Positions 18,055-28,060 of a DNA stretch of 64,000 nt are shown here, piece by piece. The stretch is from Peribacillus saganii (GTDB taxonomy: Bacteria > Bacillota > Bacilli > Bacillales > DSM-1321). The first letter of the stretch is position 1; each line of letters opens with the position of its first letter. The stretch covers positions 1-64,000 of the forward strand of contig NZ_QVTE01000033.1 of NCBI RefSeq assembly GCF_003429095.1, given 5' to 3'. The translations under genes were made by a program, and so were the position numbers. The notes beneath the pieces are model-generated. The model was not told where the DNA came from. It saw only the letters and a program-made list of their open reading frames with translations, and searched no databases.

Positions 18055-18315
18055 TTAATAACTGAGCTTTGGTTCAATGGAAATGCGTTTACCTAAGTTA
18101 GGTAACTTTTGGCTTCCATTTATTGGTTCTGAAGATACTCTCGCTTTTTTCATTTTCAGCTGATAGCCTTCCGCCACATCCTCCCTGTTATACATAATGA
18201 GGTTGCGTTCCCTTTCAACGCTTTTATCAAGGCTTGTTTCCAACATATCAATCGAGGCTTCTATCTCTAAAAGCATTTCTAGTATCTCTTGTTTTGGTAT
18301 AAGTTTGACTGCCAT
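18055..18315 (-). CDS. Small hypothetical protein at the yppD position (86 aa)
   Basis: An 86-residue acidic then basic protein; residues 8-40 predict a helix (ILEMLLEIEASIDMLETSL), the rest is loop-like with basic residues. GGGAGATG precedes the ATG. Location between yppC and yppE and similar length suggest a counterpart of B. subtilis YppD; sequence homology could not be confirmed by eye. Confidence 0.7.
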   Translation of the reverse strand: MAVKLIPKQEILEMLLEIEASIDMLETSLDKSVERERNLIMYNREDVAEGYQLKMKKARVSSEPINGSQKLPNLGKRISIEPKLSY

Positions 18316-18473
18316 TTTTACATCTCCCTGTGTGCTTTTCCTGTTACATTCTTGGATTACATCAACATTTCCTTCACTGTTGACAAAACTAGAAGAGAAT
18401 CGGCAAACAAAGTGCCAATCTACGGATATTCGACAAAAAGATAGAGATGCTGTATAATGTTCAATTTACGTGC

Positions 18474-19466
18474 CTATTCTTTGTCGCAGCATCTCCCCGT
18501 AAATATATTTTCAATCGTAATCCCCAAATGCATCTGTTTTTGCTTTTTGGCAAACCAATCGTTTATATAAATTTTTTGGGGAACGGCCGGTTCCCGAAAC
18601 CATTTCCTTTTTACTTTAACCTTGCTTTCCCACTGTTGAAAGTTTCTTCGGTGGTGGGATATTACAGGGAAAGTGGTCCGAAGAAATGGGGTGTTCCGAC
18701 TTTTTTTTCGTTTGAAAAATTGTTCGTAATCGAATCTGGATCCAGTATGTTCGATCGTACTTGAAAATTTTAAGAATTGCGGAAATAGCTCTGGCGAAAA
18801 TAAAATAGCTGACAATTTTTTACCAAGTTCAATCCGCGATTCCAGTTTTGAGAACTTGGATACAGAAGCTCCATACAGTTCTCCATTCAAAGTGGGAAAA
18901 AGAACAATGCTGAAATGCAGCAAATCCTGGAGGAGGTAAACCGCTGAATGGAAAACATGCTTCCTATAAAAAAGCTGGTTGATCACAGGCTCCTGTATGA
19001 TATTCTGCTCATTAATAATCAATGAATAAACAAGCCTTTGTTCATCTCTTTCATTCCAAAAATAACTCCATGCTTTCTCCATAAAATAAGAAATCGAAAA
19101 ATATTTGCATAAGTGAAACATAGGTGTCCCTAATTCCGTCGAATAATGATAGAGAAGCAGCTGAGGAAATGCATCTTCAAATATTAGCCAATTTGCTCGC
19201 TCATATGTTAGAAACAATGTATATCTATAAGGACGGGGAAGCCCCTTTTTCAGCCACTTTCCTTCAAGATCACACATGTTATAGCCGGCATTTCGTGATA
19301 CCATGCTGGCCAGAAACGCCCATTTAATGGAAGGATGCTGATCGAAAAATTGGGCATATGCTTTTGTTCTGGATATATTATCTAAATTTCCTCGTTTTGT
19401 TAAACGGTTAATGTTATCAATAATTTGTTTTTCATTGTCTGACAGCGGAAAACTCATATGATTCAT
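18474..19466 (-). CDS. yppC: YppC, DUF2515 protein
   Basis: A 330-residue protein of the DUF2515 family with conserved segments NINRLTKRGNLDNISRT near the N-terminus, FLASMVSRNAGYNMCDLEG and FLTYERANWLIFEDAFPQL in the middle. Function unknown. It is divergent from recU, about 120 bases apart, as in B. subtilis. Start has AGAGGA 8 bases upstream. Confidence 0.88.
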   Translation of the reverse strand: MNHMSFPLSDNEKQIIDNINRLTKRGNLDNISRTKAYAQFFDQHPSIKWAFLASMVSRNAGYNMCDLEGKWLKKGLPRPYRYTLFLTYERANWLIFEDAFPQLLLYHYSTELGTPMFHLCKYFSISYFMEKAWSYFWNERDEQRLVYSLIINEQNIIQEPVINQLFYRKHVFHSAVYLLQDLLHFSIVLFPTLNGELYGASVSKFSKLESRIELGKKLSAILFSPELFPQFLKFSSTIEHTGSRFDYEQFFKRKKSRNTPFLRTTFPVISHHRRNFQQWESKVKVKRKWFREPAVPQKIYINDWFAKKQKQMHLGITIENIFTGRCCDKE

Positions 19467-19586
19467 TCACTCTTTCCTCTGTTTTCCATGGTAATACTTG
19501 TAGGGTTCAACAATTAGTGACTTTTATTCACCCATTTCCCGCTATTTTTGTTATCATAGATGAGGTACCAAAAAGGAGGGGGAATT

Positions 19587-20198
19587 GTGGCCTTTCACTA
19601 TCCCAATGGGAAAAGGTATGTCCCGGCTGTTTCCGCTTTGACTAGCCGCCCTGTTAAAAAAGCGAATTATGGCAACAGGGGAAAATCGCTTGAGGATGAT
19701 ATCAATGACTCCAATGAATATTACCTGGCTAATGGGGTTGCCGTGATCCATAAGAAGCCAACCCCTATTCAAATCGTCGATGTGCACTACCCTAAGCGAA
19801 GTGCTGCCGTTATTAAGGAAGCATATTTTAAACAGGCATCTACAACAGATTATAACGGGGTATATAACGGAAATTACATTGATTTTGAAGCGAAGGAGAC
19901 CCAAAATCCAACCTCTTTTCCATTGAAAAATTTTCATGAGCACCAAATTAGGCATATGGAGGCTGTCACAAAACAAGGAGGCATTTCCTTTGTACTGCTG
20001 AAATTCTCGCCGGTTGATGAAATTTTCCTTATGGATTCGCAATGTTTATCAGGCTTTTGGGAGCGAATGCTCCAGGGAGGAAGGAAATCAATCACGAAAG
20101 AGGAAGTGGAAGCTCATTCCAGTTATATCCCCCTAGGATTTCAGCCGCGGATTGACTATATTAAAGTCATCGATGAAATAATAAGAGTAAGTAAATAG
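19587..20198 (+). CDS. recU: Holliday junction resolvase RecU
   Basis: A 203-residue nuclease that resolves four-way junctions in recombinational repair and chromosome segregation. Seen motifs: [24 protein letters not shown], the catalytic YIDFEAKET and [14 protein letters not shown] start at 19587 is chosen, with AAAGGAGGGGGA just upstream; the in-frame ATG at 19560 lies before this ribosome site. RecU and ponA form a conserved operon with a 34-base gap. Confidence 0.95.
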   Translation: MAFHYPNGKRYVPAVSALTSRPVKKANYGNRGKSLEDDINDSNEYYLANGVAVIHKKPTPIQIVDVHYPKRSAAVIKEAYFKQASTTDYNGVYNGNYIDFEAKETQNPTSFPLKNFHEHQIRHMEAVTKQGGISFVLLKFSPVDEIFLMDSQCLSGFWERMLQGGRKSITKEEVEAHSSYIPLGFQPRIDYIKVIDEIIRVSK

Positions 20199-20232
20199 CT
20201 AGTGGTTTAAATTAGAAAGGCAGGTTGCTGTA

Positions 20233-22914
20233 ATGGCAGAAAAATATAAAACAAGGGAAGAACGCCGAAAAATCGCCGAAGCAAAGACCAAAACCAAGAA
20301 ACAGCCTAGAGGTCTTTTCAGAAAGATTTTTCTCTTGCTGATTACATTGGGAATAGCCGGTATGGTCATCGGTGCTGGGACTTTCGCTTATTTTGTCAGC
20401 GATGCCCCAAAGATTGATGAAAAGCTGCTAAAGGACCCAATTTCATCAAAAATATATGATAAAGATGGTAACTTAATAGATGAAGTAGGCAAGGAAAATC
20501 GCGATTACATTCCGTATGAAGAATTGCCGAAAGAGGTTGAGGAAGCATTTCTTGCGACGGAAGACGTGCGTTTCTACAAACACCACGGTGTCGATCTTCT
20601 TCGTCTGGGAAGCGCCGTCGTTGCAAATATTACCCAGGGATTTGGATCCCAGGGTGCAAGTACAATCACCCAGCAATTGGTAAAGCGCTCATTCCTTACA
20701 CCGGATAAAACGATTAAGCGAAAAGCACAGGAAGCCTGGCTGGCGTATAGACTGGAACAAAAGTACACGAAACAGGAAATCTTGGAAATGTACGTTAATA
20801 AAATTTGGTTCGCAAATGATGCCAACGGGATTGCTACTGCTGCCAATGTATATTATGGCAGGGAACTTAAGGATCTTGAGCTGCATGAAATAGCGCTGCT
20901 CGTCGGTTTACCACAGAGCCCAAGCAGATATAATCCATTCGAGCATCCAGACAGGGCGAAAAAACGGCGTGACATCGTGTTAGGCCTTATGAACCAACAT
21001 GGCTTTATTACGAAGGACGAAATGACAAATGCTCAGGCTATTCCTGTGGAAAAGAGTCTTGTAAAATCTGAGAAACAGGAAAAGGATACAACCCCTTATG
21101 ATTACTTTATTGATACCGTTATAGAGGAAGTTGAAGATATGGGCGACTATAACGTTCATACTGACGGACTCGAAATCTACACAACCCTTGATACAAAAGC
21201 ACAGGAGTATGTAGATAAAATGCTTTCAACTGAAGAAATTATCAATTATCCTAGTGACAAAATGCAGGCAGGCATTACCCTTCTTGATACTAAAACGGGG
21301 GAAATTCGGGCTATAGGCGGCGGCAGAAATGCAACCGTTAAACGCGGCATGAATTTTGCAACTGACATTGAGCGAGACCCAGGTTCAACGATTAAGCCGG
21401 TCCTTGATTATGGTCCAGCTATTGAGAAACTAAAATGGTCCACTTATGAACAAATTGTTGATGAGCCATATGAGTACTCTGATGGTACGAAAATAAATAA
21501 TGCATCCAAGCGGCATTATGGGCAGGTATCAATCCGTGAAGCACTTGTACGCTCGCTGAACATTCCGGCATTGAAAACATTCCAGGAAGTAGGCCAGGAT
21601 ACTTCTCGCGAATTCGCGGCAAAGCTTGGCATTTCATTAAAGAAAGATACTTTCTATGAATCTGCATCCATTGGGTCTCTAAATCCCGGGATTTCTCCGC
21701 TCCAGCTGGCTGGTGCATACAGTGCCTTTGGAAACAATGGAATTTATACGAAGCCGCACTCTGTAACGAAAATCGTCTTGCGCGATAAAAATACAACTAT
21801 CAAAACAGCTCCAGATCCAGAGGTTGTGATGAAAGAATCCACTGCCTTCATGATTTCAGACATGCTTAAGGATGTTCTTAGAAAGAGCTATGGTACAGGA
21901 CATTCAGCCAATATTCCCGGCCTTCCTGTAGCAGGTAAGACAGGATCAACCAACTACACTGCAGATCAAAAAAGGGAATATGGTTTTCCAAGCGGCGCAG
22001 TTCGGGATGCTTGGTTTGCAGGCTATACGACAAACTACACTGCAGCCATTTGGACAGGATATGATAATCAGAAGGAAGATTATCTGGGCCAGGAATCCCA
22101 GCATATTGCCAAGAAAATGTTCAAAAACCTTATGACGTATGTATCTGAAGATGTGAAAACGGCTGATTTCACGAAACCGAAGAACGTTGTGGAAGTTGGC
22201 GTAGAAGCGGGTTCCATGCCTGCAAGCCTTCCAAGCAAATATACGCCTGATGATAAAATTGTCTATGAATACTTTATTAAAGGGACGGAGCCAAAAAAGG
22301 TATCCAAGCAATTTGACAGGCTGGATGCTCCAAGTAATCTTCGTGTCAACTATGACCAGCCGCTGAACCAGCTGCTTCTCGAATGGGATTATCCATCAGA
22401 TGATGGCTCACAGCCTGAATTTGAAGTAAAGGCATCAATGGAAGGCGGAACAGAACAAGCTGTCACAACGAAGGAAAACCAACTCATTGTTCAAAGTGCC
22501 GTTCCGGGCGGTATTTACAAATTTACAGTTACGGCAACGGTTGATGGACAAAAAAGCGACACCGCGTCAGTCACTTATCAGGTTCCAGGTGAGATACCTG
22601 AAGAACAGCCAGAAGGCCCTAACACCGAAGACGAAGGTGATGTTGACGAACAACAACCTGGTTGGGGCGAAAATGGGAACTGGAATGGTAATGGCAACGG
22701 GAACGGCAATGGGAACGGAAATTGGAATGGGAACGGCAATGGGAACGGCAATGGGAACGGGAACGGCAATGATGAAGATCAGAACCAACCCGATGAAAAT
22801 GAACCTGAGGAGAACGAACCTGAGGAAAGCAACCCTGAGGATGACGGGCAAGTACAACCTGGAACTCCTCAAGAAGGCGTTCCAGGCAATGCCAATCCTG
22901 GTACTATCCCCTGA
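20233..22914 (+). CDS. ponA: Class A penicillin-binding protein 1 (PBP1A/1B type)
   Basis: An 893-residue bifunctional wall synthase. N-terminal basic cytosolic tail, one transmembrane segment (about 37-58), a GT51 glycosyltransferase domain (about 75-255) with the catalytic Glu in ATEDVRFYKHHG and GASTITQQLVKR, then a transpeptidase domain with PGSTIKP (SxxK), SLN and AGKTGST (KTG). A fibronectin-III-like domain follows (about 690-785). The tail, from about residue 800, is acidic and Asn/Gly-rich with repeated NGNG and NWNG units, then a DE/P-rich end. GpsB, encoded in this window, regulates PBP1 in B. subtilis. Confidence 0.96.
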   Translation: MAEKYKTREERRKIAEAKTKTKKQPRGLFRKIFLLLITLGIAGMVIGAGTFAYFVSDAPKIDEKLLKDPISSKIYDKDGNLIDEVGKENRDYIPYEELPKEVEEAFLATEDVRFYKHHGVDLLRLGSAVVANITQGFGSQGASTITQQLVKRSFLTPDKTIKRKAQEAWLAYRLEQKYTKQEILEMYVNKIWFANDANGIATAANVYYGRELKDLELHEIALLVGLPQSPSRYNPFEHPDRAKKRRDIVLGLMNQHGFITKDEMTNAQAIPVEKSLVKSEKQEKDTTPYDYFIDTVIEEVEDMGDYNVHTDGLEIYTTLDTKAQEYVDKMLSTEEIINYPSDKMQAGITLLDTKTGEIRAIGGGRNATVKRGMNFATDIERDPGSTIKPVLDYGPAIEKLKWSTYEQIVDEPYEYSDGTKINNASKRHYGQVSIREALVRSLNIPALKTFQEVGQDTSREFAAKLGISLKKDTFYESASIGSLNPGISPLQLAGAYSAFGNNGIYTKPHSVTKIVLRDKNTTIKTAPDPEVVMKESTAFMISDMLKDVLRKSYGTGHSANIPGLPVAGKTGSTNYTADQKREYGFPSGAVRDAWFAGYTTNYTAAIWTGYDNQKEDYLGQESQHIAKKMFKNLMTYVSEDVKTADFTKPKNVVEVGVEAGSMPASLPSKYTPDDKIVYEYFIKGTEPKKVSKQFDRLDAPSNLRVNYDQPLNQLLLEWDYPSDDGSQPEFEVKASMEGGTEQAVTTKENQLIVQSAVPGGIYKFTVTATVDGQKSDTASVTYQVPGEIPEEQPEGPNTEDEGDVDEQQPGWGENGNWNGNGNGNGNGNGNWNGNGNGNGNGNGNGNDEDQNQPDENEPEENEPEESNPEDDGQVQPGTPQEGVPGNANPGTIP
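22672..22770 (+). repeat. Hexanucleotide-type tandem repeat encoding the Asn/Gly tail of PBP1
   Basis: About 16 units of GGNAAYGGN-type hexamers (GGGAAC, GGCAAT, GGAAATTGG variants) in frame with ponA. Its regular unit is prone to expansion or contraction by slippage in multiples of six bases, without frameshift. Confidence 0.75.
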
Positions 22915-22962
22915 TAAACTTTAAGAATCTGAAGCAATGCGAACCATTTAGTTTAAAAAATG

Positions 22963-23007
22963 AAGGCAGGACCGATGTAGTAACGACTACATTTCGGACC
23001 TGCCTTT
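22963..23007 (+). terminator. recU-ponA terminator
   Basis: A long hairpin (left arm 22963-22981, right arm 22986-23006, with small bulges) followed by TTTTATTTT. Confidence 0.8.
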
Positions 23008-23098
23008 TATTTTGACAAGAACAACCCACTAAATTAGCAACCCTGCAGGCAAAACTATTTTGCCAAATCATCCTCACTTCCAGTCATTCGATATAAAT

Positions 23099-23127
23099 AA
23101 ACCCGGTTTCTTTTAGAAGCCAGGTTT
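23099..23127 (-). terminator. nth-ypoC terminator
   Basis: A 12-bp stem with one mismatch (AAACCCGGTTTC / GAAGCCAGGTTT), 5-base loop; it overlaps the ypoC stop and is followed by TTTATTTATA on the minus strand. Confidence 0.65.
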
Positions 23128-23644
23128 ATTTTTGTAATGCTATTTTCTTATAATACTGTTTTTCCAGCTCAAGCATGAGCTCTGACAGCTGCTTGTAGGA
23201 ATGGTATAAGAGAGGTCTGGCCAGGATGAAGTCTAACCGCTCTGCAGCATTAACAGGCTTAAATGAAATTTCAGTTAAACTGGCTGGCCAGGCTGAAAGA
23301 GCTACAGGCTGCGCATTCATCCAGAACAGGCCGGATATGAATATAGCAAGCCCTTCCTTCATCGGCCTCTCTACTTTTTTTACATTTCTTTCAGCGAAGA
23401 ACTGGCCTGCTTCTAATTTGTTTGTGTTCCACTTTTCAAACAGGTCAGGCAAAGCTTGTCTGTCGTTTTCCCAAGGCTTAAATCCATCGCTTCCGTTAGA
23501 AGCCAGCAGCTCATATGGGAATACAGCGAATGCCGCGTCACTGTTCCACACTTGAAAAGAATCAAGGTCCAGCGTCAATTCTCCAAAAGGATAAAAAAAA
23601 GGATGTGCCAAACCAGCAGGTATTTTGCAAGTCACCAGTGTCAT
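23126..23644 (-). CDS. ypoC: YpoC-like protein
   Basis: A 172-residue protein of unknown function found behind nth in Bacillus. Its ATG overlaps the nth stop as ATGA, with AAGGA 10 bases upstream, so the two are translationally coupled. Seen segments: FYPFGELTLDLDSFQVWN near the start and FISGLFWMNAQPV in the middle. No catalytic motif is evident. Confidence 0.82.
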   Translation of the reverse strand: MTLVTCKIPAGLAHPFFYPFGELTLDLDSFQVWNSDAAFAVFPYELLASNGSDGFKPWENDRQALPDLFEKWNTNKLEAGQFFAERNVKKVERPMKEGLAIFISGLFWMNAQPVALSAWPASLTEISFKPVNAAERLDFILARPLLYHSYKQLSELMLELEKQYYKKIALQK

Positions 23645-24297
23645 TGCGCATTCTTCCTTTTTAATCTTTTCTTCCCTTCCCTGCATAGATCAAGCAGCGG
23701 ACAGATCTCACATTGTGGTGATTGCGCTTTGCAATGATAACGCCCAAAGAAAATTAATCGATGGTGTGTAATAGACCACTCATCCTTTGGAATCTTCGCC
23801 ATGAGTGTTTTTTCCACCTCAAGGACGCTGTCTTTCCATTTACAAAAAGCGAGGCGCTTGCTCACCCGTTCAACATGTGTGTCAACAGCAATTGCAGGAA
23901 CCCCAAAAGCCACAGACACTACAACATTGGCAGTCTTTCTCCCAACACCCGCAAGCTTTGTCAATTCATCCCTGTCCCTCGGTACTTCACCATTGTAGTC
24001 CTCAATGATCATCCTTGACAGTTTTTGAATGTTTTTTGCTTTATTGCGGTAAAGTCCGATGGAACGGATATCCCCTTCCAGTTCTTCAATCGGCACCGCT
24101 AAATAATCTTCGGGAGTTTTATACTTTTTAAACAAGTCCTTCGTTACCTTATTTACTAATGCATCAGTACATTGTGCGGATAATGCTACAGCAATTACTA
24201 ACTCAAACGGGTTAGAATGGTTTAGCTCACAATGAGCATCGGGAAACATCTCTCCCATTACATCGAGACACTGGCGAATTTGTGCTTTGTTCAGCAT
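23641..24297 (-). CDS. nth: Endonuclease III (DNA glycosylase/AP lyase)
   Basis: A 218-residue base-excision repair enzyme that removes oxidised pyrimidines. The helix-hairpin-helix motif LAGVGRKTANVVVSVAFG contains the catalytic Lys, and the catalytic Asp is in VDTHVERVSKRL. A C-terminal 4Fe-4S cluster is shown by CKAQSPQCEICPLLDLC (Cys-x6/7-Cys-x2-Cys-x5-Cys). Part of the dnaD-nth-ypoC cluster. Confidence 0.96.
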   Translation of the reverse strand: MLNKAQIRQCLDVMGEMFPDAHCELNHSNPFELVIAVALSAQCTDALVNKVTKDLFKKYKTPEDYLAVPIEELEGDIRSIGLYRNKAKNIQKLSRMIIEDYNGEVPRDRDELTKLAGVGRKTANVVVSVAFGVPAIAVDTHVERVSKRLAFCKWKDSVLEVEKTLMAKIPKDEWSITHHRLIFFGRYHCKAQSPQCEICPLLDLCREGKKRLKRKNAQ

Positions 24298-24349
24298 TTA
24301 GTACTTACACCTTCTTTAAATTGGAAAAAATTTTAATATTTGGACAAAT

Positions 24350-24373
24350 AAAAAATGGGCGATATGAATCGCC
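24350..24373 (-). terminator. Weak terminator or attenuator between dnaD and nth
   Basis: A 6-bp stem GGCGAT / ATCGCC with a 4-base loop; on the minus strand ATTTTTTATT follows. It could reduce read-through from dnaD into nth. Confidence 0.45.
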
Positions 24374-24456
24374 TTTGGACAAATTTCATTCTTCCGGGAA
24401 ATTAGAAGCAATCGCCCGGCAGAATTACTATTGATTAAATGTATAGCTGGCCGACT

Positions 24457-25152
24457 CTATTGCTCAAGCCAGTTGTAAAAAGGGACGTCTGTTATAACTG
24501 CCGTTTCAGGCTTCCTTCCGCGCTTTTGGTGAACACGGAATTTTTCACCTTGTCTTTTCGCCTGTTCAACGGTTTTTATTCCATTCTTCTTCCATTCAAA
24601 TAAAATCCTGTCTATGTAGCGAAAATTCAACTTAGCGGAAATCACAGCTTCTTTTAACGCAGCTTTAATGATTTCCGGCTTATGTGCATCATCGTCCATC
24701 CACATGGCAAGCGTTTCACATTCAAACGGGGATAATGGTCTCCCAAATTCTTTTTCGAACACCGTATACAGGCTTTCTTCCTCCTGCTTAACCTGCTCCG
24801 ACTCTTTATGATTTTGCTCACTCAAAAAACAATTAATTATTTTTACTTGCATCGGTTCAAGTGAATAGCTTTCGTGGCGAATAGAATCCGTAATTTGCTC
24901 TTCGATAATGATAAAGCCTTTTTGAATCAGCTTCTGTAAAAAGAATAGGCATTCCGCCTCTGTAAATGTCATTCTTGCCGATATTTCTGCCGGAGTGGGA
25001 AACATGTTTCCCTGTTCAGAAAAATTTTGCAGCTGCAGCAGCAGCATAAGCTCACTTTCATTCAATCCGAGCGTTTTATAATGTGATAGAAGAAAAGAAG
25101 GAACCAGAATATGGCCTTCTTTCATCCATTCAAGCAATCCGGTTTTAATCAT
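24457..25152 (-). CDS. dnaD: Replication initiation/restart protein DnaD
   Basis: A 231-residue primosome protein. The N-terminal winged-helix DDBH1 domain spans about 1-100 (TGLLEWMKEGHILVPSFLL), and the C-terminal DDBH2 domain has the conserved YIDRILFEWKKNGI (YxxxIxxxW) DNA-binding motif. DnaD works with DnaB and DnaI to load the helicase. Start 25152 has TGAGGTG about 8 bases upstream. The tail (RVHQKRGRKPE) is basic. Confidence 0.95.
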   Translation of the reverse strand: MIKTGLLEWMKEGHILVPSFLLSHYKTLGLNESELMLLLQLQNFSEQGNMFPTPAEISARMTFTEAECLFFLQKLIQKGFIIIEEQITDSIRHESYSLEPMQVKIINCFLSEQNHKESEQVKQEEESLYTVFEKEFGRPLSPFECETLAMWMDDDAHKPEIIKAALKEAVISAKLNFRYIDRILFEWKKNGIKTVEQAKRQGEKFRVHQKRGRKPETAVITDVPFYNWLEQ

Positions 25153-25298
25153 AGGAAACACACCTCATATGTAGTATAACATGAAAATCCCACCCGAGGC
25201 TAACTCCAAAAATAGAGAAACTTTTTACAGTCTGTCAGGAAATTTCCTTCCTCCCTGGCTTTCCTAGTTTTATAGGCTTCATAAATTTATAGTGAAAA

Positions 25299-25330
25299 AG
25301 AAGAACCTTGCCAGTTGACAAGGTTCTTCT
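25299..25330 (-). terminator. asnS terminator
   Basis: Perfect 12-bp stem AGAAGAACCTTG / CAAGGTTCTTCT with an 8-base loop and T-rich trailer on the minus strand. One of the four look-alike terminators. Confidence 0.82.
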
Positions 25331-25402
25331 AAACCGCCGTAAAATGGTTGAAAGCTTTATTCATATAGAACAGGAAAACTGGACTGTCAGGCAAATACCC
25401 TA

Positions 25403-26695
25403 TTAAGGATATAAGCGGTTTAGCAAACGAGGGAACGGAATTGTTTCACGTACATGCTCGACTCCGGTAATCCAGCCCACTGTTCTCTCTAGGCCCAAGC
25501 CAAAGCCTGAGTGTGGGACGGAGCCGTATTGTCTAAGCTCCAAATACCATTTATACGCCTCTTCGTTTAACCCATGTTCTGCTAACCGTTTTTTCAATAA
25601 TTCATAATCATGGATACGCTGGGATCCGCCAATGATTTCCCCGTACCCTTCAGGAGCAATCAGGTCGGCGCAAAGTACGACGTCGTCCCTATTTGGATCC
25701 GGCTGCATATAGAATGGCTTTATGGTTGTTGGATAATGCGTGATAAATACAGGCTTATCGTAGCTTTCAGCTATCGCTGTTTCATGCGGAGCCCCAAAAT
25801 CATCGCCCCATTGGATATCGTCAAAGCCTTTTTGATGCAAAAATTTAATAGCTTCATCATACGTGATTCTCGGGAATGGCGCGGTAATTTTCTCTAAAAC
25901 AGAAACATCACGGCCGAGAGTATTCAATTCCAGCTTACAATTTTCCAGAACAGATTGAACAATGAAGGATACATATTCTTCCTGCACCTTCAGGTTATCC
26001 TCAAACTCATAGAACGCCATTTCAGGCTCAATCATCCAGAATTCAATTAAGTGCCGGCGGGTCTTGGATTTTTCCGCCCGGAAAGTCGGGCCAAACGAAA
26101 ATACTTTTCCTAGTGCCATAGCCGCAGCTTCCATATATAATTGGCCGCTCTGTGAAAGGAATGCATCCTCGTCAAAGTACTTTGTAGCAAACAGCTCCGT
26201 TGTTCCTTCAGGCGCGCTTCCCGTCAAGATTGGCGGATCTACCTTTGAAAAGCCGTTTTCGTTGAAAAATTGGTATGTAGCACGAATGATCTCGTTACGG
26301 ACCTTCATTACAGCGTGCTGGCGTTTGGAACGGAGCCATAAATGGCGATTATCCATCAAAAATTCAGGACCGTGTGCCTTCGGTGTAATCGGATAGTCAA
26401 CTGACTCGTGGAGAACTTCAATGCCTTGAACGAGCAGCTCATATCCAAACGGAGAACGCTCATCACGCTGAACGGTTCCTGTTACATACATGGATGATTC
26501 CTGTGTTAGAGACTTTGCCTGCGCAAAAGTTTCTTCCGGTACATCAGCCTTGACAACAACTCCCTGGATAAACCCAGTTCCATCACGCAGCTGCAAGAAG
26601 GCAATCTTTCCGCTTGAACGTTTATTGGCTAACCAGCAGCCTAGAGTAACTTGTTGGTCAACATGCTTGCTGACCTCCGCTATGGTAATTTTCAA
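25403..26695 (-). CDS. asnS: Asparaginyl-tRNA synthetase
   Basis: A 430-residue class IIb aminoacyl-tRNA synthetase that charges tRNA-Asn. N-terminal OB-fold anticodon domain (about 1-105), then the catalytic core with motif 2 [19 protein letters not shown] and motif 3 [15 protein letters not shown]. Starts at TTG with GGAGGG 8 bases upstream. It follows aspB after a strong terminator; the leader is short and has no T-box. Confidence 0.96.
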   Translation of the reverse strand: MKITIAEVSKHVDQQVTLGCWLANKRSSGKIAFLQLRDGTGFIQGVVVKADVPEETFAQAKSLTQESSMYVTGTVQRDERSPFGYELLVQGIEVLHESVDYPITPKAHGPEFLMDNRHLWLRSKRQHAVMKVRNEIIRATYQFFNENGFSKVDPPILTGSAPEGTTELFATKYFDEDAFLSQSGQLYMEAAAMALGKVFSFGPTFRAEKSKTRRHLIEFWMIEPEMAFYEFEDNLKVQEEYVSFIVQSVLENCKLELNTLGRDVSVLEKITAPFPRITYDEAIKFLHQKGFDDIQWGDDFGAPHETAIAESYDKPVFITHYPTTIKPFYMQPDPNRDDVVLCADLIAPEGYGEIIGGSQRIHDYELLKKRLAEHGLNEEAYKWYLELRQYGSVPHSGFGLGLERTVGWITGVEHVRETIPFPRLLNRLYP

Positions 26696-26797
26696 TTTGT
26701 TTTCCCTCCATCATTACAGCAAAACAGCTAATTTTACTTTATCATTATACATTTGAGGATAATGACAGGCAAATACAATTGAATTAGTAAAGTATGT

Positions 26798-26837
26798 AAA
26801 GAAAACCTTGTCAGCTAATATTGACAAGGTTTTCTTT
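26798..26837 (-). terminator. aspB terminator
   Basis: Perfect 16-bp stem AAAGAAAACCTTGTCA / TGACAAGGTTTTCTTT with an 8-base loop, between aspB and asnS. Shares the core ACCTTGnCA with other terminators. Confidence 0.88.
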
Positions 26838-26845
26838 CTCCTGCG

Positions 26846-28045
26846 TTAAGCTTGTTGCACCTGTTCGATTTTGGCATTCACAAAGCTGTGAATCCGTTCA
26901 ATCGCTTTTTCAAGCTGATCAAGGGAAGTTGCATATGACAGGCGGATATAGTCGTCAGCACCAAATCCGGATCCTGGAACAACGGCAACTAACGCCTCCT
27001 CAAGCAAGGCTTGCGAGAATTCGTCGACATTGCTATATCCAGATAAGTCAGCTGTTTTCTTTGCATTTGGGAAAAGATAGAACGCTCCTTGAGGCTTCAC
27101 GCATGTCATTCCAGGTATGGCCGTTAGCTTGCCATAAATGGCATTAAGCCGGCTTTCAAACGCATCCCTCATCTCATTAACGGTATCCTGCGGCCCATTA
27201 TATGCTTCGATTGCTCCGTATTGTGCCGTTGTTGTTGGATTGGAGGTACTGTGGCTTGCTAAATTCGTCATCGCTTTAATAATTTTTTCATTTCCGGCAG
27301 CATAGCCAATTCTCCACCCTGTCATGGAGTGTGATTTAGAGACACCGTTAATAATGATAGTCTGCTCTTTAATGGCATCAGACAGCTGGGCGATAGAGGT
27401 ATGGCTTGCACTACCGTATACAAGCTTTTCATATATCTCATCGGATACGATAAGGATTTCATTCTTAACGCATATCTCGGCAATCGCCTGCAGTTCTTCA
27501 TTCGTATAAATCATACCTGTAGGATTGCTCGGAGAATTAATGATAATTGCCCTTGTCTTCGGGGTGATGCCTCCGGCAAGCTGTTCGGCAGTGATTTTAA
27601 AATCATTAGCTTCTTTCCCCTCGATATAAACGGGTATCCCTCCTGCCAGTTTCACCTGCTCAGGATAGCTTACCCAGTAAGGAGTTGGTACGATTACTTC
27701 ATCTCCTGCATCCAAAATGGCCTGAAAAAGAGTATAAAGGACATGCTTCGCTCCAGAACCGACCATAATTTCCGATACGTTATATTCAAGATCCTGATCT
27801 CTTTTAAGCTTAGCGGCAATCGCATTTTTCAGTGCAGGCAGCCCGGCTGAAGGAGTGTATTTAGTGTGGCCCTCATTCATGGAGCGGACGGCTGCATCAA
27901 TAATATTCTGCGGTGTGTTAAAATCGGGCTCACCAGCACCAAGGCCGATTACATCATGGCCTTGTGTCTTTAATTCCTTTGCTTTTGCTGTTATTGCCAG
28001 TGTAGTAGACGGCGTAAGAGCCTGTACGCGATTTGCCAATTTCAT
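26846..28045 (-). CDS. aspB: Aspartate aminotransferase (class I PLP enzyme)
   Basis: A 399-residue aminotransferase that interconverts aspartate and oxaloacetate. The PLP-binding lysine lies in GVSKSHSMTGWRIGYAAG, the substrate Arg in YIRLSYATS near the C-terminus, and NSPSNPTGMIY is the family cofactor segment. Position ypmA-ypmB-aspB-asnS is as in B. subtilis. GGGGGA precedes the ATG. Confidence 0.95.
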   Translation of the reverse strand: MKLANRVQALTPSTTLAITAKAKELKTQGHDVIGLGAGEPDFNTPQNIIDAAVRSMNEGHTKYTPSAGLPALKNAIAAKLKRDQDLEYNVSEIMVGSGAKHVLYTLFQAILDAGDEVIVPTPYWVSYPEQVKLAGGIPVYIEGKEANDFKITAEQLAGGITPKTRAIIINSPSNPTGMIYTNEELQAIAEICVKNEILIVSDEIYEKLVYGSASHTSIAQLSDAIKEQTIIINGVSKSHSMTGWRIGYAAGNEKIIKAMTNLASHSTSNPTTTAQYGAIEAYNGPQDTVNEMRDAFESRLNAIYGKLTAIPGMTCVKPQGAFYLFPNAKKTADLSGYSNVDEFSQALLEEALVAVVPGSGFGADDYIRLSYATSLDQLEKAIERIHSFVNAKIEQVQQA

Positions 28046-28060
28046 GTTAAATCCCCCATT

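Noticed and set aside
22567-22872. Minus-strand open frames of Pro/Phe and Val/Ile/Pro repeats
   Set aside because: Shadow frames of the ponA tail repeat.
26696-26797. Possible T-box leader of asnS
   Set aside because: Only about 100 bases lie between the aspB terminator and asnS, too short, and the T-box sequence is not seen.
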